Source: Strigamia acuminata (lineage: Eukaryota; Arthropoda; Chilopoda; Geophilomorpha; Linotaeniidae). From it: a stretch of 64,000 nucleotides of DNA. Each line of letters starts with the position of its first letter. Positions within the stretch are counted from its first letter, which is position 1. The DNA lies in contig OX442314.1 of NCBI GenBank assembly GCA_949358305.1, positions 52,833,369 to 52,897,368 on the forward strand. Reading direction: 5' to 3'. Positions 31,401 through 40,781 of the stretch are shown one piece after another. The position numbers and the translations under genes are program-made. The notes below the pieces were generated by a model. That model was not told where the DNA came from. It searched no databases and saw only the letters and a program-made list of their open reading frames with translations.

Positions 31401-32615
31401 TTTACACATCTCGACTTGGTAGTAACCTTTGACAAGGTCAATGGACGTAAAATACTTTGCCGGACCAGTATTATGTAATAAGAGGTCAATACTTGGCATT
31501 TGTATCACTTCGACTTCGGTGATGGCATTCAGCCACCGGTAGTCGATGCACATCCTATACGAGCCGTCAGGCTTCGCAACAATGACGGGATGACTTATAA
31601 AGGGCCCTTTGGCCTTTTCAATGAGTCCATCCTGTTCCAATTCTGCAGCTAGTTTGGTCATAATGGCTCTCTTGGCCGGGTTATACATTCTATACTGCAT
31701 TTTGGGCAATGAATGCCCTTCTTTGAATTTAATACGATGCTGGGTCACGTTAGTGCACCCAACTTGATCACGAAATACATTCGGTATCGAGTTAACCACT
31801 TCGCGAAGTGCTAGTCGTTGTTCTGGAGTGCAGTCGCTCTCCTCAACTAATTTTTCATCCCAAGTCAACACAGGAGTGTCTGTTAACTCAATTGAGTTGA
31901 GAGTGGACGACAGTCCTAAATAATCGAAAGTAATTCGATTTAACGGGGCGAGGGCCAGATTGGCTTCTTCCGATTCATAAGGAGCGGACCAATTAGGTTT
32001 ATCTGCACAAGAGAACTCTTGTAAATGTGGATGCGGACTAATTTTCTGTCTGCGCATGAAATTGTGACCAAGTATCAAGCCACAAACTCGTTTTGCCAAA
32101 ACGATGAAATTCATTGGTGTAAATTCATCAGCCCATTGCACGCACAAAGTTATTTGTCCGACAGGCTTGTGTGCTACGCCTACAGCGTTAACCAACATGT
32201 TTCTGGGGGCTTCTTGTAAAAATTCTGGCAAAGCCTGAGTTTCAGACAAGAGTTGTTCCCCGATGTAACATTGAGATGCTCCTGTATCCATGAGCGCGTT
32301 GTAGGTGAGTCCACCAATTGTGATCTTCATTCGAGGATCATCTTTATTATTACCTAAAGTAATATTGTGCAAATTATTACCACCTATGACTCTGTTGAGT
32401 CGGCGGAGTCTACAGAATTTCTTCGTGTAGCACTTGTGTGGAAACAATGTCAGATTTTTTAATTGTTCTGTCATTTTTTGCCGATTTTCATCCACTCCGC
32501 CACTATGACTAGTGGCTATGTCTAGACAAACAGTGTCTACATCCATAAATAAAGTCTCCGATGTAGCATTAGCTACTTCTGCGGGATGGAATAAACCTTC
32601 GTCCCCCGGATCTAG
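28416..32615 (-). CDS. pol: Pol polyprotein (PR, RT, RNase H, integrase), Ty3/Gypsy
   Basis: 1376 residues from the first ATG (32546); entry is probably by -1 frameshift at 32615, adding 23 residues. Domains in order: aspartic protease DTGAS (87-91); reverse transcriptase with SIDL (Asp370), QMPFGLCNAP and YLDD (432-435); RNase H with MTDASHKGLG (Asp581), TPELECLAV (Glu631) and QVTDALSR (Asp700); integrase HHCC zinc site (H883, H888, C918, C921) and catalytic Asp951, Asp1010, Glu1045; then a GPY/F-type module (GPWEITKVLPGG) and a basic tail. It makes and integrates the element's cDNA. Catalytic residues are all present. Oddities: the usual SDNG is SDNI, and the last Asp-Glu gap is 34 rather than 35 residues. 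No chromodomain recognised. Confidence 0.95.
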   Translation of the reverse strand, partial: LDPGDEGLFHPAEVANATSETLFMDVDTVCLDIATSHSGGVDENRQKMTEQLKNLTLFPHKCYTKKFCRLRRLNRVIGGNNLHNITLGNNKDDPRMKITIGGLTYNALMDTGASQCYIGEQLLSETQALPEFLQEAPRNMLVNAVGVAHKPVGQITLCVQWADEFTPMNFIVLAKRVCGLILGHNFMRRQKISPHPHLQEFSCADKPNWSAPYESEEANLALAPLNRITFDYLGLSSTLNSIELTDTPVLTWDEKLVEESDCTPEQRLALREVVNSIPNVFRDQVGCTNVTQHRIKFKEGHSLPKMQYRMYNPAKRAIMTKLAAELEQDGLIEKAKGPFISHPVIVAKPDGSYRMCIDYRWLNAITEVEVIQMPSIDLLLHNTGPAKYFTSIDLVKGYYQVEMCKEDRPKTAFYTPNGPYQFVQMPFGLCNAPCTFQRLMEGILGSALQDYALVYLDDVIVYSDNWDDHLKHVRDVLERLNQANMTINKAKSRFGRTELKFLGHWIKPEGLFGDPDKISAIMKFPTPTCAKDIQRFHGMTNFFRKFVPNHGTIAAPYTRMMNEKTPFEWGDEQTEAFNKIKELLCGDNCLHKPDMTLPFVVMTDASHKGLGAVLCQDVDIFDEKKQKNISVPRPVAYASRVLRGAEKRYTTPELECLAVVWAIDRFKPYLEYGTFTLESDAEALKWLMRTPEPSGKFGRWALRIQCGNFKIVFRKSAANQVTDALSRAPLTEEDIPLRDHVEPVEIKQYWPEWDGNPSVSLNRAPEKREFLASMRSYFSENSKECSEEREGEEVQETLYSALTEVLKEVPPTRREIIDAQLLDTECKRIREYLLNDKVVGIPQSEIKEWKNKVKNYCLDKKEVDGDQMIIYFNPSFEEELNDSGNGFKAVVPSSLVKRVLFACHGHPLSGHAGMSKTLEKTRLIYFWPGMSRSVRNYVKSCTHCAQYKPIQQKRHAAPYTPHNMTNPWECINMDLMGPKPAGRSQNQYIFVIIDNCTKFVEIKALTKATSANCVQELRSVTNRWGHPKKIVSDNIKQFVSDIYNEYCEMYNIRPSHTSTYHAQANPTERANRDIKTMLALYTDVHTQWPRYLDEFAFAMRNNVSAATGSSPMLLNTGRIVTLPFDPRIIKHANPFDKENPEKYVRVLLDVLRRSHQEMHRRIQLNFERHRKIHEQKFVITEFEVGDLVWKQTHILSCADKNISAGFAEKRDGPWEITKVLPGGAYKLRKLADGSIEKSVNIKALYPYTPSYPIETWKVGQKSASYSPQENLKWMDESNLLPDAEEMELIPETSSEIPMELSDSTPVQIDKSAPTKSRHRHRQRLTAMERKAALKRGEVPKKPPRKPRKPQPIVPRTSTRPRRERKPNPKYADENFVRNITAVFKKPYQQRGKASKFCWN

Positions 32616-32621
32616 TTTTTT
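32612..32621 (-). promoter_or_regulatory. -1 ribosomal frameshift site, gag to pol
   Basis: On the minus strand the gag frame reads tcA AAA AAC TAG, a canonical X XXY YYZ heptamer (32621-32615) followed at once by the gag stop (32614-32612). A one-base backward slip leads into the pol frame, which is open from CTA at 32615 down to the pol ATG at 32546. A G-rich run (CCGGGGGAC) begins a few nucleotides downstream and could help a stimulatory structure. Confidence 0.75.
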
Positions 32622-34849
32622 GAACTAGTCGCACTTGAATCAGCAGATTCAAGTTTGATCAAAGTCTTGACCATTTCTGCCAACGAGTTGGTCAGCGAAG
32701 TTTGTAACTTATTTTCAAAAGTATTAAGTTTCGCATCAAGTTTAGCATCTAGTGTTGCATCCAACACTTCATGAGTTATCCATCTGTTATTAGGACGTTT
32801 AGAAGTAGGATCCACAGTCGGGGAATCCGGGGTACTTCGTTTTTGCAACTCTTCAGAGTTGAAATTTGTACGTGGTTTTAAATCTGGACATTCTCGACGC
32901 ATGTGTCCTGGTTTCTTACAGTGGTAACAAACTAATTGACCACGTCTGGTCTGATCTACTACTCCATTTATTAAATAAACAGCCTCGCACTCCTCAGGTA
33001 ACTCTTCCTCACAAATATTAAGTTGTTCTTGTGAATCCAAAGTTAAAGATTTAGCATTTGTCTTCGGCTGAGGACGAGTGTCAGTTTTCCGAGGTGGGAA
33101 AACAACTGGATTGGAAATATTTTCCCTTGCTCCATTAGCTGTACGACTGTACAAGCCTTTATTTTTTGTTATAACGGTATAAATCTCTGTCAGAGGTAAA
33201 TCCGCTATGCCTTGCGTATGCAAAAGCAAATCATTAGCAGGAGTTACACTCCCGATAAAAAGACATCCAGCCCCTTTTGCATCAAGACTGTCTTGTAATA
33301 TCCATAACTGGTAATATTTGTGCATAAAGTCGTAAAGACTTTCTGTTTCCAGTTGTTTCAACTTAGTTAGTTGGTTCGTCCGCTCTTGTCGAGTGGCTAC
33401 GAACCGCTCTTTGAACGCCTGTTCAAATACTTCCCAAGATATGAAATCTTCTCTCCTTTCATGAAACCAACCATGCGCTTGCTCGGTTAGATAACCGGCT
33501 ACGCCTTTAACAAGCATGTCATCGAGTGACATGTTTCGCAGGAAAGCGACATTTTTTACAATGTTGAGAAAGCGTTCGCTTTCTTCTGCTTTTCCGGAGA
33601 ATACGGGAATGTCTGGGGGCTTCAAACAGTTAGTTTGAGGGACAGTGGCGGAATTTTTTCCTGCCTGCATCAACTTGTGCATGGTCGTGGCAATGGACGC
33701 GAGGTCATCAGCCGTCATTCCAAAGCTACTGGGGGGGCGCGAATTGTCATTTGACGACCCACCATTGTTTGTTTGACTCGAGTTATTTTGACTTGAGCCA
33801 CCATTATTGGGGTTGAAATTATTCGACCCTCCTTGATTTGACCTACCGTGGTTACCAAAGTTCGAATGACTTTGGTTCCCATAATTCGAATGATTATTAG
33901 AATTACCCTGATTGTCAAAATTCGGACAGTTGTTCGAACTTTCTTGATTACCAAAATTCGGACGATAGTTCGAATTACCTGGCGTACCCTGATTCAAATA
34001 ATTATTTGAATTTCCTGGAGTTCCAGTAGAAGGATTATTTAAATCGTTCGGATTATTTGGGTTAATCGAGTTCGGAGGAACTGAGTGACCCTTTTGCAAG
34101 TTAGGTGCGGGACTAGAATTGTTTGCAAATCTAGAATTTGTGTCAAAACGGTAGTTTGGACCTCTTGTCGCATTTAAATTTGGATTCAAATTTCCAGCGA
34201 GATTCGGACAACTAGTTGATCCGTTGGGGAAGCTTGGAGTGGGATTGGCCATATTTGGCGGACCCATATTCGCTCTGTTGAACGTATTCTCAAAATTTTC
34301 GGGATTAGTAAATCCCCTTTGTTGGTTGCGAGCGAAGTTATTCGCTCGTAATCGTTGTTGAAAAGCACGATTAAAATCTCCTGGTGTCAAATTCGGTTGA
34401 GTTTGTCTAGGAGGTTGTTGCGCAGTTTTATTTCTATATCTAGAAATAGGCGTCGAAGGAGTGGGGCTAAAATTATTTAATCTTTGGCTGGCTGGGGAAT
34501 TAGGTTGCTCCGACGTAGCACGACGCGCGTGCACAAAATCTAACACTTCGGTCAAAGATCTAAATTGGTTTGGGTTCAAACCGTGATCCTGACAAAATAA
34601 TAGACCGCCTCGGCCTAAATGAGAACCTTCAGGAATGCATTCCTCTTCTCCGGGCGGAGTAGGTTCACGTGGAGCCCTATTCTCTCCAGATGGTCCGGCT
34701 GTTTCAGTTGAAACGCCATTATGGACCGCGTGGTTTCCCACTTCTTCAATTCCATTAGGAACAGGTATAAACCCGGATAGATTCATTCCACCGGTCAAAC
34801 AAGTTCTTTCCTTACCACGGGTGTTCATGTGATGCTGATTATTAGTCAT
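32612..34849 (-). CDS. gag: Gag structural protein
   Basis: 745 residues. The N-terminal third is Pro/Asn-rich. A low-complexity Asn-rich stretch (about 230-375) has repeated FGNQ/NSN words. Then comes a retrotransposon Gag core (DMLVKGVAGYLTEQAHGWF and EQAFKERFV), a CCHC zinc knuckle (CYHCKKPGHMRREC, about 641-654) and a C-terminal amphipathic helix with LDAKLDAKL repeats. It is expected to form virus-like particles and package element RNA. The first ATG of the frame follows a leader of about 1.1 kb. The stop TAG lies directly after the slippery AAAAAAC. Confidence 0.9.
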   Translation of the reverse strand: MTNNQHHMNTRGKERTCLTGGMNLSGFIPVPNGIEEVGNHAVHNGVSTETAGPSGENRAPREPTPPGEEECIPEGSHLGRGGLLFCQDHGLNPNQFRSLTEVLDFVHARRATSEQPNSPASQRLNNFSPTPSTPISRYRNKTAQQPPRQTQPNLTPGDFNRAFQQRLRANNFARNQQRGFTNPENFENTFNRANMGPPNMANPTPSFPNGSTSCPNLAGNLNPNLNATRGPNYRFDTNSRFANNSSPAPNLQKGHSVPPNSINPNNPNDLNNPSTGTPGNSNNYLNQGTPGNSNYRPNFGNQESSNNCPNFDNQGNSNNHSNYGNQSHSNFGNHGRSNQGGSNNFNPNNGGSSQNNSSQTNNGGSSNDNSRPPSSFGMTADDLASIATTMHKLMQAGKNSATVPQTNCLKPPDIPVFSGKAEESERFLNIVKNVAFLRNMSLDDMLVKGVAGYLTEQAHGWFHERREDFISWEVFEQAFKERFVATRQERTNQLTKLKQLETESLYDFMHKYYQLWILQDSLDAKGAGCLFIGSVTPANDLLLHTQGIADLPLTEIYTVITKNKGLYSRTANGARENISNPVVFPPRKTDTRPQPKTNAKSLTLDSQEQLNICEEELPEECEAVYLINGVVDQTRRGQLVCYHCKKPGHMRRECPDLKPRTNFNSEELQKRSTPDSPTVDPTSKRPNNRWITHEVLDATLDAKLDAKLNTFENKLQTSLTNSLAEMVKTLIKLESADSSATSSKN

Positions 34850-35945
34850 AACTAAACTTAAAACTGAGAAAATTTCCTAAGTCTGAGAGATAACGATGAA
34901 GTTGCAAACGTTCAGGAGGGTCGCAAACGAAGCAGTGGTCACACTAGTTCGAATGGAAGTATGGGTACTTCGGTACACCTCTCTGATTGGTCAAGTATCA
35001 ACGCTAGTCTCGCGAGAGTCCAATCTCGTCCGAGATTGGTGGAAATCACCAAGTTCGTGGAACCGTAATCTTGACAGATTCCAGTGTTATGACGTAGTCA
35101 CCAGACAAAATGGATACTTTTCAAAGTATTTTAAAATATCACCGCATTTATTAATAAATGAATGATCACCTTTATGGAATTTTTTTTTTTTTTTTTTTTT
35201 TAAAAGTTTTAAAACTCGTAATTTCAAAAGACGCGCCGATTCGTTTGAATCGACGGCTTTTCTGCACAACACGGGTTGCTAGGCAACACAACAGCGAGAA
35301 TTCTTCTTCGCTAAAATTCGAATGGTATTCCATTCGTAAAATTCGATTTCAATGGCTTGAGATCACGATTTTTAACCAACATTTTAATGTAGATCAGGTC
35401 TGTAAAAAAAGGTAAACCATTTGAAATAAAATATAAATTTTAATTCCTTCGAAAATGTCAATTTTCTTTCTAATTTATTTAGGCAAATAGATTTAGGTTT
35501 AACTTGAAGTCTCAAGCAAATACATATAAAAGAATATTCTAAAATTAAAACAACTGTTAAATTGATAAAAGGTCAACTTTTCAAAATTAGGCCCGACCGC
35601 GTGGTTTTGTCAGATTGTCGATGACAAAATGACGTTACCCGGGCGGAACCAACTTCAACAAGTTCGGGCAAGACTCCTATTCTCGGGGTTGGGCCTTTAG
35701 GCCTGACCACGCGGTAGAAATTATTAGTTTTGTTAAAACACATAATTTCTCCGACGGAAAATCGGAATAAAGTGAATTACACTTATTTTCTTGCGAGAAG
35801 TTCTAAAACAGAATAAAATATATTAAACACAAATATAAATTTCGTTTGAAATTTATTTTATACACAAAAATTTACTGCAAAATTATACTACTCGAATTCA
35901 TCATAGGCACACAAAACTTCAAAATTCATTTGAATTTTGCAGCCT
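34850..35945 (-). other. 5' leader of the Ty3/Gypsy element
   Basis: Noncoding leader between the primer site and gag. It has a 22-nt homopolymer (T on the plus strand, A in the RNA) at 35180-35201. A possible long-range stem pairs GACCGCGTGG near 35593 with CCACGCGGT near 35709; packaging structures would be expected here, but that is inference. Confidence 0.5.
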
Positions 35946-35963
35946 ATCTCGGTAGAACCTCCA
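35946..35963 (-). other. Primer-binding site, tRNA-Gln type
   Basis: On the minus strand, two nucleotides after the 5' LTR, TGGAGGTTCTACCGAGAT matches the complement of the 3' end of eukaryotic tRNA-Gln (usual TGGAGGTTCCACCGAGAT, as I recall it) at 17 of 18 positions. The one difference would be a G-U pair. Confidence 0.75.
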
Positions 35964-35965
35964 CT

Positions 35966-37717
35966 TGTGACGATTCTACTTTTGGCTGATTTAATAGCCA
36001 TTTAAGATAGATAAATAATCGGTTTAAACAAGATGTTGCTAGGAGTAGCAACAACCTAACCGAGATAAGCTTACAGAAGTCTGTGTAAAAATATGAATTC
36101 ATGACTGAGCAGAAATAACTTACAGTTTTAGTGTGACATAACATATTTATTACTGAATAATAATAACATAATTTGTGGGTTCTTGACGCGTGTAAACGGG
36201 CGGCATCAACTGGTTGAGGATCCGGGCGAAGCCAGAGGGATACGGCTGACTTGCGGCATCGTCACAAATAACGCTACGGAGACGTATTTGGTCCGCAGCT
36301 CGAGTATCTAATGATGCGAAGAGTCCTTCGCACAAATAGGAATATTCGGCAGAATATTCCATATTCCAAATGAATAAATGTAAAGTGATTAATGGAATAT
36401 AACAAATGAATTGTTATATAAATATTAATTGGGCGGGGACCGTCACGACAATTGAGAGAACGTCGCGGGAGTTGTTGAGACTCCATCCGCCAGCATGCCT
36501 TACGACGACAAGATCTCGTGATCAGGCGCCGAGTATTTAATTGTACGCTTTAATTCGCTATCGGTGGTACCAACCACCAGGTAAACATTTCTATGGACTT
36601 ACCGGGTTTAAAAGATATTGCCAATACAGGATTACCAATGCCCGAGTAATTTGTTTAACACGATATATTTTATATATCGTTCACGGGTTACTAACCCGGA
36701 GGGTACGATGGGGCGGGGACCGTCACGACGGTCGAGAGAACCATCGCGGGAGGATTTGACTCCTCCATCCGCCAGCATGCCTTACGATGACGGGATCCAT
36801 TGATCGAGCACCGGGTAAATATTACTTGGCCACTGCCGTTGGATTACCATTATCCAGGTAGTTATTTATCGCAACATCTTGAAGATATTACTCACGGGCT
36901 ACCAACCCGGCGTGTTACCTGTACATTAGGCCTTTACCGACTTTTAACGAGCGGAAGGACCAATCGTAGAAAGACGGGAACCTGCGTGGGCCGTTTACAA
37001 CAGCCATCCTGCAGCGGACTGAGGCCAGTTAGCTGAGGGACCTACTTTCATTTAGCAAGGTCGTACTGTATACGACCGTTATATTAAGCCACCGTACGAA
37101 ATCCTACTGTCCCGTAGAACAGCTGGCTAACGTTACGGGGCCATTTCATGCGAATGCATGTCTATTACCGGAGTTAGCCTTCCCGAAATAGCCCTACAAC
37201 AGCAATAACAAATAGTAATGAATACTAACTGTGGAGAGCTGAGGTGGCCTGATGTGTCGATAGAGAATAATGAAATCAAACGATAACAATTCAACTACAG
37301 ACAATATACAAGTTCAGTTATCAAGCCAGGGGGATTGAGTGGGTGTGAAACTGATGCTTATATAGTTCTGTAGAACTACTAGATTGGCGACAGCCAATCA
37401 GCGTACGAATCGGCGGATTCGTGGGTCACTAGTCCGGACCTAATATATGACTATGTCCAGATGGGCCCAGTTGGGGGTGGGAAGGGTCCAATTGGCCCCC
37501 TTCGACAGGTAAGTAATGTGGATATTGATTCGATAGAATCAACTTTGTCAAGTAAATAATACTTAGTTTATATCGAATAAAATAGTTATATTTTATTCAC
37601 CGTGTCTAAATAATTATTTATCACACTTTTTAGTTTTATCGAGTTTGAATTACGCGCGTTTGGTAAACAGCGCCATCTATTGTGAACATTGATAAATACG
37701 GATTTGTAATCATCACA
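35966..37717 (-). repeat. 5' LTR of the Ty3/Gypsy element
   Basis: 1752 bp, with the same ends and internal 280-bp repeats as the 3' LTR. On the sense (minus) strand a consensus donor GTAAGT lies at 36123-36118, about 155 bp before the LTR end, a possible source of spliced mRNA. Confidence 0.95.
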
Positions 37718-38589
37718 AATTGCATTGACCCCGTGTACCGGCCACGCCGCACAGGTTGGGAACCGCTGATGTAAAAGCAACAAAATAATCCAATTATTTT
37801 TTCTATTACCGGTACATTTGTAATCTAAAAACAACACAAGTCAATTTCCTTTCTAATCAAAAAAGTAATGCAAGTTAATTATTTTTTAAAATAAATTTTT
37901 AATCAAAAAGCAATAAAAGTCAATTTTTGTATCAAATATATAATCTAAAAGCAACGCAAGGCAGTTAATTTTTGTTAGAAAATTGTGAGATGTTCGATTA
38001 TTTAACTACTGCTAAATATGTTCCACTCTTGTGTATTTATATAGTTTGTTGTATTATTTGTGTTTTATATGTTGAGTTTCCACACACAACAGTTGATCGG
38101 AATGTATCTGTTTACGTTTTAGCGCGCTCGAAACGACGCATTGTTTCGGTACAGTGTTGTTTTTCATCAGTCCTGCGTTTAATGAGTTCCCTGATGCTGA
38201 TGTGGGCAACATGTCGTTGCATTTGCAGTACTGTCGTTCTTTGGTGCATTTGAGATGTCTACATTACGGTTGTTTCAGTGTAGCACGCATTTTGTAAAGT
38301 TTCGGTGCTGTCTCAAATGTACTTCCTTAGTTTGTGTAGATTCATTCTATATTTTAGCATTATATAGCTTTGGTCACATGCAAGGCATGTTATGTGTATG
38401 AGATTTGTTCTCTCTTGTTTTTACTCACTCTTCACCTGCAAAGAGAATAAAGTGGCAGCCATTATGTTTTTGGGTTTAAGCCAAAGCTTAAACATGTCTC
38501 TTCTTCTTGTCAACACTCACCCAGCTAGCCCGGTAGCCCAACATTATATTGGCAGCTTATCATTTGCAATATAATTATATCTCACTGTG
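37718..38589. repeat. Target flank and degenerate AT-rich repeat
   Basis: After the AATT duplication, 37815-37975 holds about four degenerate units of the type AATC(T/A)AAAAGCAA(C/T)(G/A)CAAG with TTAATTTTT, the family that flanks the solo LTR near 21.4 and 22.4 kb. No gene is supported in 37976-38589. Confidence 0.45.
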
Positions 38590-38998
38590 CGGTGCCGCTA
38601 GGCATGCTGAACCGGCGACCGACCCGTCACACACAGGGCGTAAACCCCATGGGTGACGTGGTCGAACGCCTCGGACGAACGCTCTGCCGTACTTACCCGT
38701 ACGACCCATGTAGCCACTCACGGTACTGCAGCAGTCATCTCAACCTGCCACTGACATCACAGTGGTAAGTGGTGAGAAGAGCAGAGTCGGCAGTTGGTCT
38801 CTGCCATTGTTAGGACAGTGGCAGCTGCACCTGTCACTTCTTCACTCTCGGCTCCCTCAGCAACGTCTCTCTCTCAGCACACCACTCTGCTCTGTACCTC
38901 TCCTGCTAGGCCGGTCCACTCCTCCAAGAAGGGGACGGCTTGGGGCCGCCAGGCGGTGTGTGGAGTGACGTAGGCCACTAGGGTGGCCAAACGGTTAG
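38590..38998 (-). repeat. LTR-like dispersed repeat, copy 2
   Basis: Inverted relative to 867-1449. Shared blocks in order are CCGTCACACAC, GGGTGACGTGGTCG, ACCCGTACGACC, CCACTCA and ACACCACTC. It is more diverged and lacks clean terminal dinucleotides. Confidence 0.45.
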
Positions 38999-39197
38999 AT
39001 CTCCCCCCTTCCGAAGAAGTCGGGAAATTGGAGCCACACACCAAACCCAACGGGGCAACACAGATCACCAGGCAAGCACGACAGCATTGCCAGTCGTCGT
39101 AAGACAACCGTATGTCTGAGTGCACCATGCAACAACCACACAGCAGTTAAGGATCACACAGCAGTCAAGGATCACCTAGCCTAGATGGCCGAAAAAT
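38999..39197. other. Flanking DNA with an 18-bp direct repeat
   Basis: An 18-bp unit (CACACAGCAGT(T/C)AAGGAT) occurs twice in tandem at about 39133-39168. Otherwise unassigned. Confidence 0.4.
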
Positions 39198-39274
39198 AAA
39201 ATCAACTATTCTAGTACAATGTACTAGAATAGTTGATTTTGTTTTTACACATGTACTAAGTACATGTGTAAAAA
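39198..39274. repeat. Two abutting perfect palindromes
   Basis: 39198-39240 is an inverted repeat with perfect 21-nt arms (AAAATCAACTATTCTAGTACA) around one A. 39242-39274 has perfect 16-nt arms (TTTTTACACATGTACT), again around one A. A single G separates them. Confidence 0.85.
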
Positions 39275-40347
39275 TAATTCACCGAGTCTGAGTGTAACAG
39301 ACTCGAGACAAATCATAAACAAAAAACATATTGACCATAAAACAAGAATGGTAGAGGTTGGTCAAGCCTCTAAACGAACATTAAACAATATGCTAAACAA
39401 ATGACACAAATAAATAAACGTAGTATTCACAATAACCAGCCGGGACCTGACCTAGATCCACGGGCCGGGAGGTCGCAACGAAAGCTGAAGACCTCAGATG
39501 GCTTCTTCCTCCATGTATGAATGGGCAACGGTATCAATGGGACAACGCTTCACGCGTGTCTGTCGTCCACATCAGGCTGGCATCCAACGGGATTCTGAAA
39601 AATAAGAAAATCAGGGCCGGGAGACCCTTCGTTTGTACAATTTACGCCGAGGGCGGCAACCAGAGCTTTTCAGGGCGCTTTTGCATCCTCGTGCGGTGGC
39701 TGAAACCGCGAGGTGTCTTGCGACTAATCATCGGTTATCACCACAACTTCCATGGCTACTGTTGGTGGCATGCTAAGTGTCTCATCCAACAGCTGCTGGA
39801 TTAGAGGCGGGAGGGTGACTTGTGAGGTCTCCCTTACCGTCTCTTGCGTTGAAGCGCGCAACGACCCAGCAGCAATAGACGGCGGGACTTTTTTCCTTTG
39901 TCTTTTCTCCTGCGGGCATTGTGCGCATCCTCGTGGGCGTCCCTGGCCGCCGGATAACAGTGGTCGGGAAAACAACCAATCCTGAGAGGCCGTAAGACAA
40001 TCGCCTTGCCGAATGTAGAAAGAGGTGGCGGCGACATAGTCGTCCTCAGAAACTCAAGCATCTCGACAGGCCGAGGTGCATGAATAGCTGGCGTGACTAT
40101 CCTCTAGTGGGTAGGATTATCCACCTTTGGGAGCCCCGCAAGCGTCTCCATGTACGCACAAACTTCCGAACCTTCCAAACATGCAGGCATCGGCGCAGAC
40201 GCCTACTCCCTTGATCACTTCTGGACCACGATCGGTGAAGATAAGTGCCTAAACCAGCGGTCCATCGCATCACCAAGTGTGATTTGAAAGGCCCGAACCA
40301 GCTAGCACCACCTAATTCGTCGTGAGGCAGAGACCGGAAAACTCAAA
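39275..40347 (+). other. Presumed internal region of a truncated LTR element
   Basis: Richer in GC than the flanks, with broken short frames on both strands and no reverse transcriptase or integrase motif. Its position before ORFs, a PPT and an LTR suggests it is internal retroelement sequence. The 5' boundary is not visible. Confidence 0.35.
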
Positions 40348-40746
40348 ATGAGCCACATCCGTTGTCTCATGTCAGATAAAACCATGTTAAGCCGGATTGG
40401 GTTCTCAGCGGCGTCCAAGAACCGCATGTGCAGTTTCCTCCACCGCTTAACTTCATTCACCCAGAGTTGTCGTGTATCCGGATACACCGCCGCTAATCCA
40501 TCATGCATCAATAACAGATTACCATTTTTGCTGGGAACAAAACGGGACATTTCAAGCGGCAAACAAAAATGCAAACAAACAGGCGAAGACGAGTGTAACG
40601 ATAACCAAGACGAGTACGGCGATAACGAAGACAAGTGCGGCAATAACGAAGACGAGTACGGCGACGCTGAAGACGGTGAAGACGGTGAAGACAAGTGCGG
40701 TAATGGTGAAGACGAGACACATATATATGACAAAATTCGGCAATAA
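40348..40746 (+). CDS. ORF with acidic Asp/Glu/Asn tandem repeat
   Basis: A 132-residue frame. Its second half is a degenerate tandem repeat based on DEYGDNEDKCGNNE-type units of about seven residues (DNA period about 21 bp, about 40580-40715), strongly acidic with regularly placed Cys or Tyr. I do not recognise a family. It lies in the presumed internal region of the LTR element ending at 42786, so it may be a fragment of a retroelement protein; frames on the opposite strand are driven by the same repeat. Confidence 0.3.
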   Translation: MSHIRCLMSDKTMLSRIGFSAASKNRMCSFLHRLTSFTQSCRVSGYTAANPSCINNRLPFLLGTKRDISSGKQKCKQTGEDECNDNQDEYGDNEDKCGNNEDEYGDAEDGEDGEDKCGNGEDETHIYDKIRQ

Positions 40747-40781
40747 AACGTACTTAAAATACATTTCTATAAGTTTTTGGT

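Larger units (their letters stand above)
23344..37717 (-). mobile_element. Complete young Ty3/Gypsy LTR retrotransposon with third ORF
   Basis: 14,374 bp with LTRs at 23344-25095 and 35966-37717, both TGTGACG...ATCACA, flanked by the 4-bp target duplication AATT (23340-23343 and 37718-37721). The sense strand is minus, so the 5' LTR is the right-hand one. Order: 5' LTR, tRNA-Gln-type primer site, a leader of about 1.1 kb, gag, a -1 frameshift signal, pol (PR-RT-RNaseH-IN), a third ORF, a short G-rich polypurine tract, 3' LTR. Only three LTR differences were found by eye over 1752 bp, indicating a recent insertion. The reading frames appear intact, so it may be a recently active copy. Confidence 0.95.

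Noticed and set aside
35181-35415. Short frames around the T tract
   Set aside because: They are noncoding leader of the minus-strand element; the open frames are caused by the homopolymer and AT bias.
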